A stretch of 64,000 bases of DNA, taken from positions 38,665,437-38,729,436 of the forward strand of contig NC_071334.1 in assembly GCF_027744825.2 (NCBI RefSeq), given 5' to 3'. The notes under the pieces are model-generated. The model made no database searches, had not been told where the DNA came from, and saw only the letters and a list, made by a program, of their open reading frames with translations. The translations under genes were made by a program, and so were the position numbers. Shown here piece after piece: positions 40,984 to 52,455 of the stretch (within the stretch, counting starts at the first letter, position 1; each line of letters starts with the position of its first letter). This DNA is from Synchiropus splendidus. Its lineage: Eukaryota; Chordata; Actinopteri; Syngnathiformes; Callionymidae.

Positions 40984-42299
40984 CAGCCTGAGATAAGGTG
41001 GGTTTCGGAACGCCAAGCATAAAAGTGTTGATAACTTTCGAAAAACACTTCAGACAGCTTAGATTTGATGTGCACCTACTAGAAAGGCCCTTTCTGCTAT
41101 AGTGGGAGGTTAAAATTTCATGTTCTGAAGCTTCCCTGAAAAGTTATGGCACAATGCGTAAAAACGCTTTTCAGGCTGATATAAGGTGGGTTTCGGAACG
41201 CCAAACATAAAAGTGTTAATAACTTTCGAAAAACACTTCAGACAGCTTAGATTTGATGTGCAACTACTAGAAAGACCCTTTCTGCTATAGTTGGAGGCTA
41301 AAATTTCATATTCTGAAGCTTCCCTGAAAAGTTATGGCACAATGCACAAAAACGCTTTTCAGCCTGAGATAAGGTGGGTTTCGGAACGCCAAGCATAAAA
41401 GTGTTGATAACTTTCGAAAAACACTTCAGACAGCTTAGATTTGATGTGCACCTACTAGAAAGGCCCTTTCTGCTATAGTGGGAGGTTAAAATTTCATGTT
41501 CTGAAGCTTCCCTGAAAAGTTATGGCACAATGCACAAAAACGCTTTTCAGCCTGAGATAAGGTGGGTTTCGGAACGCCAAACATAAAAGTGTTGATAACT
41601 TTCGAAAAACACTTCAGACAGCTTAGATTAGATGTGCAACTACTAGAAAGACCCTTTCTGCTATAGTGGGAGGTTAAAATTTCATGTTCTGAAGCTTCCC
41701 TGAAAAGTTATGGCACAATGCACAAAAACGCTTTTCAGCCTGAGATAAGGTGGGTTTCGGAACGCCAAACATAAAAGTGTTAATAACTTTCGAAAAACAC
41801 TTCAGACAGCTTAGATTTGATGTGCACCTACTAGAAAGACCCTTTCTGCTATAGTGGGAGGTTAAAATTTCATGTTCTGAAGCTTCCCTGAAAAGTTATG
41901 GCACAATGCACAAAAACGCTTTTCAGCCTGAGATAAGGTGGGTTTCGGAACGCCAAACATAAAAGTGTTGATAACTTTCGAAAAACACTTCAGACAGCTT
42001 AGATTAGATGTGCAACTACTAGAAAGACCCTTTCTGCTATAGTGGGAGGTTAAAATTTCATGTTCTGAAGCTTCCCTGGAAAGTTATGGCACAATGCACA
42101 AAAACGCTTTTCAGCCTGAGATAAGGTGGGTTTCGGAACGCCAAACATAAAAGTGTTAATAACTTTCGAAAAACACTTCAGACAGCTTAGATTAGATGTG
42201 CAACTACTAGAAAGACCCTTTCTGCTATAGTGGGAGGTTAAAATTTCATGTTCTGAAGCTTCCCTGGAAAGTTATGGCACAATGCACAAAAACGCTTTT

Positions 42300-42487
42300 C
42301 AGCCTGAGATAAGGTGGGTTTCGGAACGCCAAACATAAAAGTGTTAATAACTTTCGAAAAACACTTCAGATAGCTTAGATTTGATGTGCAACTACTAGAA
42401 AGACCCTTTCTGCTATAGTGGGAGGTTAAAATTTCATGTTCTGAAGCTTCCCTGAAAAGTTATGGCACAATGCACAAAAACGCTTTT
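42300..42487. repeat. Uninterrupted paralogue of the retrotransposon insertion site
   Basis: This monomer has gttaataactttcg intact and carries the rare cagatagcttag variant, followed by caactactagaaagaccc. The same rare variant lies just right of the inserted element (about 58769-58781). The two preceding monomers (41924 and 42112, both agattagat/ctggaaag, first gttgata then gttaata) also match those left of the element (51323 and 51511). It shows the pre-insertion sequence and supports the aata target duplication. Confidence 0.85.
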
Positions 42488-44184
42488 CAGCCTGAGATAA
42501 GGTGGGTTTCGGAACGCCAAACATAAAAGTGTTAATAACTTTCGAAAAACACTTCAGACAGCTTAGATTTGATGTGCAACTACTAGAAAGGCCCTTTCTG
42601 CTATAGTGGGAGGTTAAAATTTCATGTTCTGAAGCTTCCCTGAAAAGTTATGCCACAATGCACAAAAATGCTTTTCAGCCAGAGATAAGGTGGGTTTCGG
42701 AACGCCAAAAATAAAAGTGTTGATAACTTACGAACCACATTTCAGACAGCTTAGATTTGATGTGCAACTACTAGAAAGACCCTTTCTGCTATAGTGGGAG
42801 GTTAAAATTTCATGTTCTGAAGCTTCCCTGAAAAGTTATGGCACAATGCACAAAAACGCTTTTCAGCCTGAGATAAGGTGGGTTTCGGAACGCCAAACAT
42901 AAAAGTGTTGATAACCTTCGAAAAACATTTCAGACAGCTTAGATTTGATGTGCAACTACTAGAAAGACCCTTTCTGCTATAGTGGGAGGTTAAAATTTCA
43001 TGTTCTGAAGCTTCCCTGAAAAGTTATGGCACAATGCTCAAAAACGCTTTTCAGCCTGAGATAAGGTGGGTTTCGGAACGCCAAACATAAAAGTGTTAAT
43101 AACTTTCGAAAAACACTTCAGACAGCTAAGATTTTATATGCCACTACTAGAAAGACCCTTTCTGCTATAGTGGGAGGTTAAAATTTCATGTTCTGAAGCT
43201 TCCCTGAAAAGTTATGCCACAATGCACAAAAACGCTTTTCAGCCTGAGATAAGGTGGGTTTCGGAACGCCAAACATAAAAGTGTTAATAACTTTCGAAAA
43301 ACACTTCAGACAGCTTAGATTTGATGTGCACCTACTAGAAATGCCCTTTCTGCTATAGTGGGAGGTTAAAATTTCATGTTCTGAAGCTTCCCTGAAAAGT
43401 TACGGCACAATGCGTAAAAACGCTTTTCAGCCTGAGATAAGGTGGGTTTCGGAACGCCAAACATAAAAGTGTTAATAACTTTCGAAAAACACTTCAGACA
43501 GCTAAGATTTTATATGCCACTACTAGAAAGACCCTTTCTGCTATAGTGGGAGGTTAAAATTTCATGTTCTGAAGCTTCCCTGAAAAGTTATGCCACAATG
43601 CACAAAAACGCTTTTCAGCCTGAGATAAGGTGGGTTTCGGAACGCCAAACATAAAAGTGTTAATAACTTTCGAAAAACACTTCAGACAGCTTAGATTTGA
43701 TGTGCACCTACTAGAAAGGCCCTTTCTGCTATAGTGGGAGGTTAAAATTTCATGTTCTGAAGCTTCCCTGAAAAGTTATGGCACAATGCGTAAAAGCGCT
43801 TTTCAGCCTGAGATAAGGTGGGTTTCGGAACGCCAAACATAAAAGTGTTGATAACTTTCGAAAAACACTTCAGACAGCTTAGATTTGATGTGCAACTACT
43901 AGAAAGACCCTTTCTGCTATAGTGGGAGGCAATAATTTCATGTTCTGAAGCTTCCCTGAAAAGTTATGGCACAATGCACAAAAACGCTTTTCAGCCTGAG
44001 ATAAGGTGGGTTTCGGAACGCCAAACATAAAAGTGTTGATAACTTTCGAAAAACACTTCAGACAGCTTAGATTTGATGTGCACCTACTAGAAAGACCCTT
44101 TCTGCTATAGTGGGAGGTTAAAATTTCATGTTCTGAAGCTTCCCTGAAAAGTTATGCCACAATGCACAAAAACGCTTTTCAGCC

Positions 44185-44200
44185 AGAGATAAGTGGGTTT
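44185..44200. other. 1-bp phase-shifting deletion in the array
   Basis: The usual gataaggtggg reads gataagtggg here, removing one g. Together with the deletion at 38580 it accounts for the full 3-bp phase drift by 51699. Confidence 0.9.
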
Positions 44201-45870
44201 CGGAACGCCAAAAATAAAAGTGTTGATAACCTTCGAAAAACATTTCAGACAGCTTAGATTTGATGTGCAACTACTAGAAAGACCCTTTCTGCTATAGTGG
44301 GAGGTTAAAATTTCATGTTCTGAAGCTTCCCTGAAAAGTTATGGCACAATGCACAAAAACGCTTTTCAGCCTGATATAAGGTGGGTTTCGGAACGCCAAA
44401 CATAAAAGTGTTAATAACTTTCGAAAAACACTTCAGACAGCTAGGATTTTATATGCCACTACTAGAAAGACCCTTTCTGCTATAGTGGGAGGTTAAAATT
44501 TCATGTTCTGAAGCTTCCCTGAAAAGTTATGGCACAATGCACAAAAACGCTTTTCAGCCTGAGATAAGGTGGGTTTCGGAACGCCAAACATAAAAGTGTT
44601 GATAACTTTCGAAAAACACTTCAGACAGCTTAGATTAGATGTGCAACTATTAGAAAGACCCTTTCTGCTATAGTGGTAGGTTAAAATTTCATGTTCTGAA
44701 GCTTCCCTGAAAAGTTATGGCACAATGCACAAAAACGCTTTTCAGCCGGAGATAAGGTGGGTTTCGGAACGCCAAACATAAAAGTGTTGATAACTTTCGA
44801 AAAACACTTCAGACAGCTTAGATTTGATGTGCACCTACTAGAAAGGCCCTTTCTGCTATAGTGGGAGGTTAAAATTTCATGTTCTGAAGCTTCCCTGAAA
44901 AGTTATGGCACAATGCGTAAAAACGCTTTTCAGGCTGAGATAAGGTGGGTTTCGGAACGCCAAACATAAAAGTGTTAATAACTTTCGAAAAACACTTCAG
45001 ACAGCTTAGATTTGATGTGCAACTACTAGAAAGACCCTTTCTGCTATAGTTGGAGGCTAAAATTTCATATTCTGAAGCTTCCCTGAAAAGTTATGGCACA
45101 ATGCACAAAAACGCTTTTCAGCCTGAGATAAGGTGGGGTTCGGAACGCCAAACATAAAAGTGTTAATAACTTTCGAAAAACACTTCAGACAGCTAATATT
45201 TGATGTACAACTACTAGAAAGACCCTTTCTGCTATAGTGGGAGGTTAAAATTTCATGTTCTGAAGCTTCCCTGAAAAGTTATGGCACAATGCACAAAAAC
45301 GCTTTTCAGCCTGAGATAAGGTGTGTTTCGGAACGCCAAACATAAAAGTGTTGATAACTATCGAAAAACACTTCAGACAGCTAAGATTTTATGTGCAACT
45401 ACTAGAAAGACCCTTTATGCTATAGTGGGAGGTTAAAATTTCATGTTCTGAAGCTTCCCTGAAAAGTTACGGCACAATGCACAAAAACGCTTTTCAGCCT
45501 GAGATAAGGTGGGTTTCGGAACGCCAAACATAAAAGTGTTAATAACTTTCGAAAAACACTTCAGACAGCTTAGATTTGATGTGCACCTACTAGAAAGACC
45601 CTTTCTGCTATAGTGGGAGGTTAAAATTTCATGTTCTGAAGCTTCCCTGAAAAGTTATGGCACAATGCACAAAAACGCTTTTCAGCCTGAGATAAGGTGG
45701 GTTTCGGAACGCCAAACATAAAAGTGTTGATAACTTTCGAAAAACACTTCAGACAGCTTAGATTAGATGTGCAACTACTAGAAAGACCCTTTCTGCTATA
45801 GTGGGAGGTTAAAATTTCATGTTCTGAAGCTTCCCTGGAAAGTTATGGCACAATGCACAAAAACGCTTTT

Positions 45871-48800
45871 CAGCCTGAGATAAGGTGGGTTTCGGAACGC
45901 CAAACATAAAAGTGTTAATAACTTTCGAAAAACACTTCAGACAGCTTAGATTAGATGTGCAACTACTAGAAAGACCCTTTCTGCTATAGTGGGAGGTTAA
46001 AATTTCATGTTCTGAAGCTTCCCTGGAAAGTTATGGCACAATGCACAAAAACGCTTTTCAGCCTGAGATAAGGTGGGTTTCGGAACGCCAAACATAAAAG
46101 TGTTAATAACTTTCGAAAAGCACTTCAGACAGCTTAGATTTGATGTGCAACTACTAGAAAGACCCTTTCTGCTATAGTGGGAGGCAATAATTTCATGTTC
46201 TGAAGCTTCCCTGAAAAGTTATTGCACAATGCACAAAAACGCTTTTCAGCCTGAGATAAGGTGGGTTTCGGAACGCCAAACATAAAAGTGTTGATAACTT
46301 TCGAAAAACACTTCAGACAGCTTAGATTTGATGTGCACCTACTAGAAAGACCCTTTCTGCTATAGTGGGAGGTTAAAATTTCATGTTCTGAAGCTTCCCT
46401 GAAAAGTTATGCCACAATGCACAAAAATGCTTTTCAGCCAGAGATAAGGTGGGTTTCGGAACGCCAAAAATAAAAGTGTTGATAACTTTCGAAAAACATT
46501 TCAGACAGCTTAGATTTGATGTGCAACTACTAGAAAGACCCTTTCTGCTATAGTGGGAGGTTAAAATTTCATGTTCTGAAGCTTCCCTGAAAAGTTATGG
46601 CACAATGCACAAAAACGCTTTTCAGCCTGAGATAAGGTGGGTTTCGGAACGCCAAACATAAAAGTGTTGATAACTTTCGAAAAACACTTCAGACAGCTTA
46701 GATTTGATGTGCACCTACTAGAAAGGCCCATTCTGCTATAGTGGGAGATTAAAATTTCATGTTCTGAAGCTTCCCTGAAAAGTTATGCCACAATGCACAA
46801 AAACGCTTTTCAGCCTGAGATAAGGTGGGTTTCGGAACGCCAAACATAAAAGTGTTAATAACTTTCGAAAAACACTTCAGACAGCTTAGATTTGATGTGC
46901 ACCTACTAGAAAGGCCCTTTCTGCTATAGTGGGAGGTTAAAATTTCATGTTCTGAAGCTTCCCTGAAAAGTTATGGCACAATGCGTAAAAACGCTTTTCA
47001 GCCTGAGATAAGGTGGGTTTCGGAACGCCAAACATAAAAGTGTTGATAACTTTCGAAAAACACTTCAGACAGCTTAGATTTGATGTGCAACTACTAGAAA
47101 GACCCTTTCTGCTATAGTGGGAGGCAATAATTTCATGTTCTGAAGCTTCCCTGAAAAGTTATGGCACAATGCACAAAAACGCTTTTCAGCCTGAGATAAG
47201 GTGGGTTTCGGAACGCCAAAAATAAAAGTGTTGATAACTTTCGAAAAACATTTCAGACAGCTTAGATTTGATGTGCAACTACTAGAAAGACCCTTTCTGC
47301 TATAGTGGGAGGTTAAAATTTCATGTTCTGAAGCTTCCCTGAAAAGTTATGGCACAATGCACAAAAACGCTTTTCAGCCTGATATAAGGTGGGTTTCGGA
47401 ACGCCAAACATAAAAGTGTTAATAACTTTCGAAAAACACTTCAGACACCGAAGATTTTATATGCCACTACTAGAAAGACCCTTTCTGCTATAGTGGGAGG
47501 TTAAAATTTCATGTTCTGAAGCTTCCCTGAAAAGTTATGGCACAATGCACAAAAACGCTTTTCAGCCTGAGATAAGGTGGGTTTCGGAACGCCAAACATA
47601 AAAGTGTTGATAACTTTCGAAAAACACTTCAGACAGCTTAGATTAGATGTGCAACTATTAGAAAGACCCTTTCTGCTATAGTGGTAGGTTAAAATTTCAT
47701 GTTCTGAAGCTTCCCTGAAAAGTTATGGCACAATGCACAAAAACGCTTTTCAGCCTGAGATAAGGTGGGTTTCGGAACGCCAAACATAAAAGTGTTGATA
47801 ACTTTCGAAAAACACTTCAGACAGCTTAGATTTGATGTGCACCTACTAGAAAGGCCCTTTCTGCTATAGTGGGAGGTTAAAATTTCATGTTCTGAAGCTT
47901 CCCTGAAAAGTTATGGCACAATGCGTAAAAACGCTTTTCAGGCTGAGATAAGGTGGGTTTCGGAACGCCAAACATAAAAGTGTTAATAACTTTCGAAAAA
48001 CACTTCAGACAGCTTAGATTTGATGTGCAACTACTAGAAAGACCCTTTCTGCTATAGTTGGAGGCTAAAATTTCATATTCTGAAGCTTCCCTGAAAAGTT
48101 ATGGCACAATGCACAAAAACGCTTTTCAGCCTGAGATAAGGTGGGTTTCGGAACGCCAAACATAAAAGTGTTAATAACTTTCGAAAAGCACTTCAGACAG
48201 CTAATATTTGATGTACAACTACTAGAAAGACCCTTTCTGCTATAGTGGGAGGTAAAAATTTCATGTTCTGAAGCTTCCCTGAAAAGTTATGGCACAATGC
48301 ACAAAAACGCTTTTCAGCCTGAGATAAGGTGGGTTTCGGAACGCCAAACATAAAAGTGTTGATAACTATCGAAAAACACTTCAGACAGCTAAGATTTTAT
48401 GTGCAACTACTAGAAAGACCCTTTCTGCTATAGTGGGAGGTTAAAATTTCATGTTCTGAAGCTTCCCTGAAAAGTTATGGCACAATGCACAAAAACGCTT
48501 TTCAGCCTGAGATAAGGTGGGTTTCGGAACGCCAAACATAAAAGTGTTAATAACTTTCGAAAAACAGTTCAGACAGCTTAGATTTGATGTGCACCTACTA
48601 GAAAGACCCTTTCTGCTATAGTGGGAGGTTAAAATTTCATGTTCTGAAGCTTCCCTGAAAAGTTATGGCACAATGCACAAAAACGCTTTTCAGCCTGAGA
48701 TAAGGTGGGTTTCGGAACGCCAAACATAAAAGTGTTGATAACTTTCGAAAAACACTTCAGACAGCTTAGATTAGATGTGCAACTACTAGAAAGACCCTTT

Positions 48801-48878
48801 CTGCTATAGTGGGAGGTTAAAATTTCATGTTCTGAAGCTTCCCTGGAAAGTTATGGCACAATGCACAAAAACGCTTTT
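45871..48878. repeat. Distant copy of 20306-23313
   Basis: Same rare variants in the same order as 20306-23313. The sequence just upstream (about 43.4-45.87 kb) resembles the 13.5-16.3 kb unit more than the 17.7-20.3 kb unit because it keeps the gttacggcac/gcgt monomer. This block therefore looks like a join of material related to two different places in the array. Confidence 0.8.
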
Positions 48879-51744
48879 CAGCCTGAGATAAGGTGGGTTT
48901 CGGGACGCCAAACATAAAAGTGTTAATAACTTTCGAAAAACACTTCAGACAGCTTAGATTAGATGTGCAACTACTAGAAAGACGCTTTCTGCAATAGTGG
49001 GAGGTTAAAATTTCATGTTCTGAAGCTTCCCTGGAAAGTTATGGCACAATGCACAAAAACGCTTTTCAGCCTGAGATAAGGTGGGTTTCGGAACGCCAAA
49101 CATAAAAGTGTTGATAACTTTCGAAAAACACTTCAGACAGCTTAGATTAGATGTGCAACTACTAGAAAGACCCTTTCTGCTATAGTGGGAGGTTAAAATT
49201 TCATGTTCTGAAGCTTCCCTGGAAAGTTATGGCACAATGCACAAAAACGGTTTTCAGCCTGAGATAAGGTGGGTTTCGGAACGCCAAACATAAAAGTGTT
49301 AATAACTTTCGAAAAACACTTCAGACAGCTTAGATTAGATGTGCAACTACTAGAAAGACCCTTTCTGCTATAGTGGGAGGTTAAAATTTCATGTTCTGAA
49401 GCTTCCCTGGAAAGTTATGGCACAATGCACAAAAACGCTTTTCAGCCTGAGATAAGGTGGGTTTCGGAACGCCAAACATAAAAGTGTTAATAACTTTCGA
49501 AAAGCACTTCAGACAGCTTAGATTTGATGTGCAACTACTAGAAAGACCCTTTCTGCTATAGTGGGAGGCAATAATTTCATGTTCTGAAGCTTCCCTGAAA
49601 AGTTATGGCACAATGCACAAAAACGCTTTTCAGCCTGAGATAAGGTGGGTTTCGGAACGCCAAACATAAAAGTGTTGATAACTTTCGAAAAACACTTCAG
49701 ACAGCTTAGATTTGATGTGCACCTACTAGAAAGACCCTTTCTGCTATAGTGGGAGGTTAAAATTTCATGTTCTGAAGCTTCCCTGAAAAGTTATGCCACA
49801 ATGCACAAAAATGCTTTTCAGCCAGAGATAAGGTGGGTTTCGGAACGCCAAAAATAAAAGTGTTGATAACTTTCGAAAAACATTTCAGACAGCTTAGATT
49901 TGATGTGCAACTACTAGAAAGACCCTTTCTGCTATAGTGGGAGGTTAAAATGTCATGTTCTGAAGCTTTCCTGAAAAGTTATGGCACAATGCACAAAAAC
50001 GCTTTTCAGCCTGAGATAAGGTGGGTTTCGGAACGCCAAACATAAAAGTGTTGATAACTTTCGAAAAACACTTCAAACAGCTTAGATTTGATGTGCACCT
50101 ACTAGAAAGGCCCTTTCTGCTATAGTGGGAGGTTAAAATTTCATGTTCTGAAGCTTCCCTGAAAAGTTATGCCACAATGCACAAAAACGCTTTTCAGCCT
50201 GAGATAAGGTGGGTTTCGGAACGCCAAACATAAAAGTGTTAATAACTTTCGAAAAACACTTCAGACAGCTTAGATTTGATGTGCACCTACTAGAAAGGCC
50301 CTTTCTGCTATAGTGGGAGGTTAAAATTTCATGTTCTGAAGCTTCCCTGAAAAGTTATGGCACAATGCGTAAAAACGCTTTTCAGCCTGAGATAAGGTGG
50401 GTTTCGGAACGCCAAACATAAAAGTGTTGATAACTTTCGAAAAACACTTCAGACAGCTTAGATTTGATGTGCAACTACTAGAAAGACCCTTTCTGCTATA
50501 GTGGGAGGCAATAATTTCATGTTCTGAAGCTTCCCTGAAAAGTTATGGCACAATGCACAAAAACGCTTTTCAGCCTGAGATAAGGTGGGTTTCGGAACGC
50601 CAAAAATAAAAGTGTTGATAACTTTCGAAAAACATTTCAGACAGCTTAGATTTGATGTGCAACTACTAGAAAGACCCTTTCTGCTATAGTGGGAGGTTAA
50701 AATTTCATGTTCTGAAGCTTCCCTGAAAAGTTATGGCACAATGCACAAAAACGCTTTTCAGCCTGATATAAGGTGGGTTTCGGAACGCCAAACATAAAAG
50801 TGTTAATAACTTTCGAAAAACACTTCAGACAGCTAAGATTTTATATGCCACTACTAGAAAGACCCTTTCTGCTATAGTGGGAGGTTAAAATTTCATGTTC
50901 TGAAGCTTCCCTGAAAAGTTATGGCACAATGCACAAAAACGCTTTTCAGCCTGAGATAAGGTGGGTTTCGGAACGCCAAACATATAAGTGTTAATAACTT
51001 TCGAAAAGCACTTCAGACAGCTAATATTTGATGTACAACTACTAGAAAGACCCTTTCTGCTATAGTGGGAGGTTAAAATTTCATGTTCTGAAGCTTCCCT
51101 GAAAAGTTATGGCACAATGCACAAAAACGCTTTTCAGCCTGAGATAAGGTGGGTTTCGGAACGCCAAACATAAAAGTGTTGATAACTATCGAAAAACACT
51201 TCAGACAGCTAAGATTTTATGTGCAACTACTAGAAAGACCCTTTCTGCTATAGTGGGAGGTTAAAATTTCATGTTCTGAAGCTTCCCTGAAAAGTTATGG
51301 CACAATGCACAAAAACGCTTTTCAGCCTGAGATAAGGTGGGTTTCGGAACGCCAAACATAAAAGTGTTGATAACTTTCGAAAAACACTTCAGACAGCTTA
51401 GATTAGATGTGCAACTACTAGAAAGACCCTTTCTGCTATAGTGGGAGGTTAAAATTTCATGTTCTGAAGCTTCCCTGGAAAGTTATGGCACAATGCACAA
51501 AAACGCTTTTCAGCCTGAGATAAGGTGGGTTTCGGAACGCCAAACATAAAAGTGTTAATAACTTTCGAAAAACACTTCAGACAGCTTAGATTAGATGTGC
51601 AACTACTAGAAAGACCCTTTCTGCTATAGTGGGAGGTTAAAATTTCATGTTCTGAAGCTTCCCTGGAAAGTTATGGCACAATGCACAAAAACGCTTTTCA
51701 GCCTGAGATAAGGTGGGTTTCGGAACGCCAAACATAAAAGTGTT

Positions 51745-51748
51745 AATA
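51745..51748. other. Target-site duplication, left copy (aata)
   Basis: The array reads gtgttaata immediately before the LTR terminus tgtggg. The intact monomer reads gtgttaataactttcg, and aata is present again right of the element. Four base pairs fits the range known for gypsy-type integrases. Confidence 0.85.
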
Positions 51749-52444
51749 TGTGGGCAAAAAAACAGAACTGGACAACAAATAACGTTTGGGATCGTTTATC
51801 TATTAGATCCTCATAGGATTTTTTACATAATAACAAAAAGATGAAGAAAATGAACCTGACACACTAAAACAAACCGGTAGTGGTATTGCAGAGTGGCACT
51901 TCTACAAATGAAAACAACACAACACCACATTACACACGGAACAAATAACATATTAACATATGGACCGCTAACCTACTACTGTTTGAACCGCTCTTAATCA
52001 CACACGTGTGTCTGCTCCCGTTCACTCTGTTAAATGAAACACACGACATGAACATGACGACACGTAACATTACGGGTAACATAGTTGAACACGCACGAAA
52101 CACTCAATTACACATAGCAAACATGAACAAAACAAAACTATCTTATCTAAACACCGTATCCCTCATATACATGTGCGTCACGCATCTGCACTCCGAAACT
52201 TCTTCTAACTAAAATGACGATCAATATTTTGTTAAACACCTAAAATACAACAGGGTTCACACATATTAATCACTCACGTTTTCTTATGATGCAGGATGAC
52301 AAAACACTGAACACACCGACGTAGACTTCAGCACTCATTCTCTGCAGGCTGCTCAGACTGACGTAATGACGCAACACACGCACATAACACGGTGACATCT
52401 ATAACTTTGTTAAAGTGACACTGAACATTTTCCAACTGGTTACA
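51749..52444 (-). repeat. 3' LTR (left copy, 696 bp)
   Basis: Direct repeat of 58067-58746. On the minus strand it begins TGTAACCAGTTGG and ends GCCCACA, giving TG/CA termini. It differs from the other LTR in two blocks: 51978-51980 (act) against 8 bases, and a 22-base stretch at 52266-52287 against a single g. I saw no other difference. A weak TATA-like GTATATGAGG (sense) lies near 52163-52172 and a non-canonical GATAAA polyadenylation-like hexamer at 51795-51800; neither is well supported. Short open frames on either strand have no recognisable product. Confidence 0.95.
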
Positions 52445-52455
52445 TTCTCCCCTGC
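52445..52455 (-). promoter_or_regulatory. Polypurine tract
   Basis: Sense gcaggggagaa lies between the Gag-Pol stop codon and the TG of the 3' LTR. Its position and purine content fit the RNase H-resistant primer for plus-strand synthesis. It directly abuts the TAA stop, leaving no space for an env gene. Confidence 0.88.

Larger units (their letters stand above)
1..51748. repeat. 188-bp satellite array, left block (about 275 monomers)
   Basis: Head-to-tail copies of one AT-rich 188-bp monomer. The landmark cttttcag recurs every 188 bases: its c falls at 190, 378, 566, 2258 and, after two small deletions, at 51699, which is 275 periods from base 2 once 3 deleted bases are added back. Most monomers differ by a handful of class-diagnostic bases. 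No gene is present: the longest open frames are about 80 codons on the minus strand, recur at multiples of 188 bp, and arise where two neighbouring monomers happen to lack a stop. The period resembles a nucleosome repeat length, as in many centromeric satellites, but a centromeric location is inference. Bases 51745-51748 are the left target-site copy of the retrotransposon insertion. Confidence 0.98.

Noticed and set aside
1..51748. CRISPR array
   Set aside because: Repeats are contiguous 188-bp monomers with no unique spacers, and no cas genes are present.
51645..51836. 63-codon minus-strand frame crossing the satellite/LTR border
   Set aside because: It exists only because of the insertion junction and has no domain.
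52006..52212. 68-codon and 77-codon plus-strand frames in the two LTRs (52006-52212, 58302-58535)
   Set aside because: Same LTR sequence twice, antisense to the element, low-complexity composition, no recognisable product.
52445..52455. Envelope gene downstream of pol
   Set aside because: The Gag-Pol stop is 11 bases from the 3' LTR, so there is no room.
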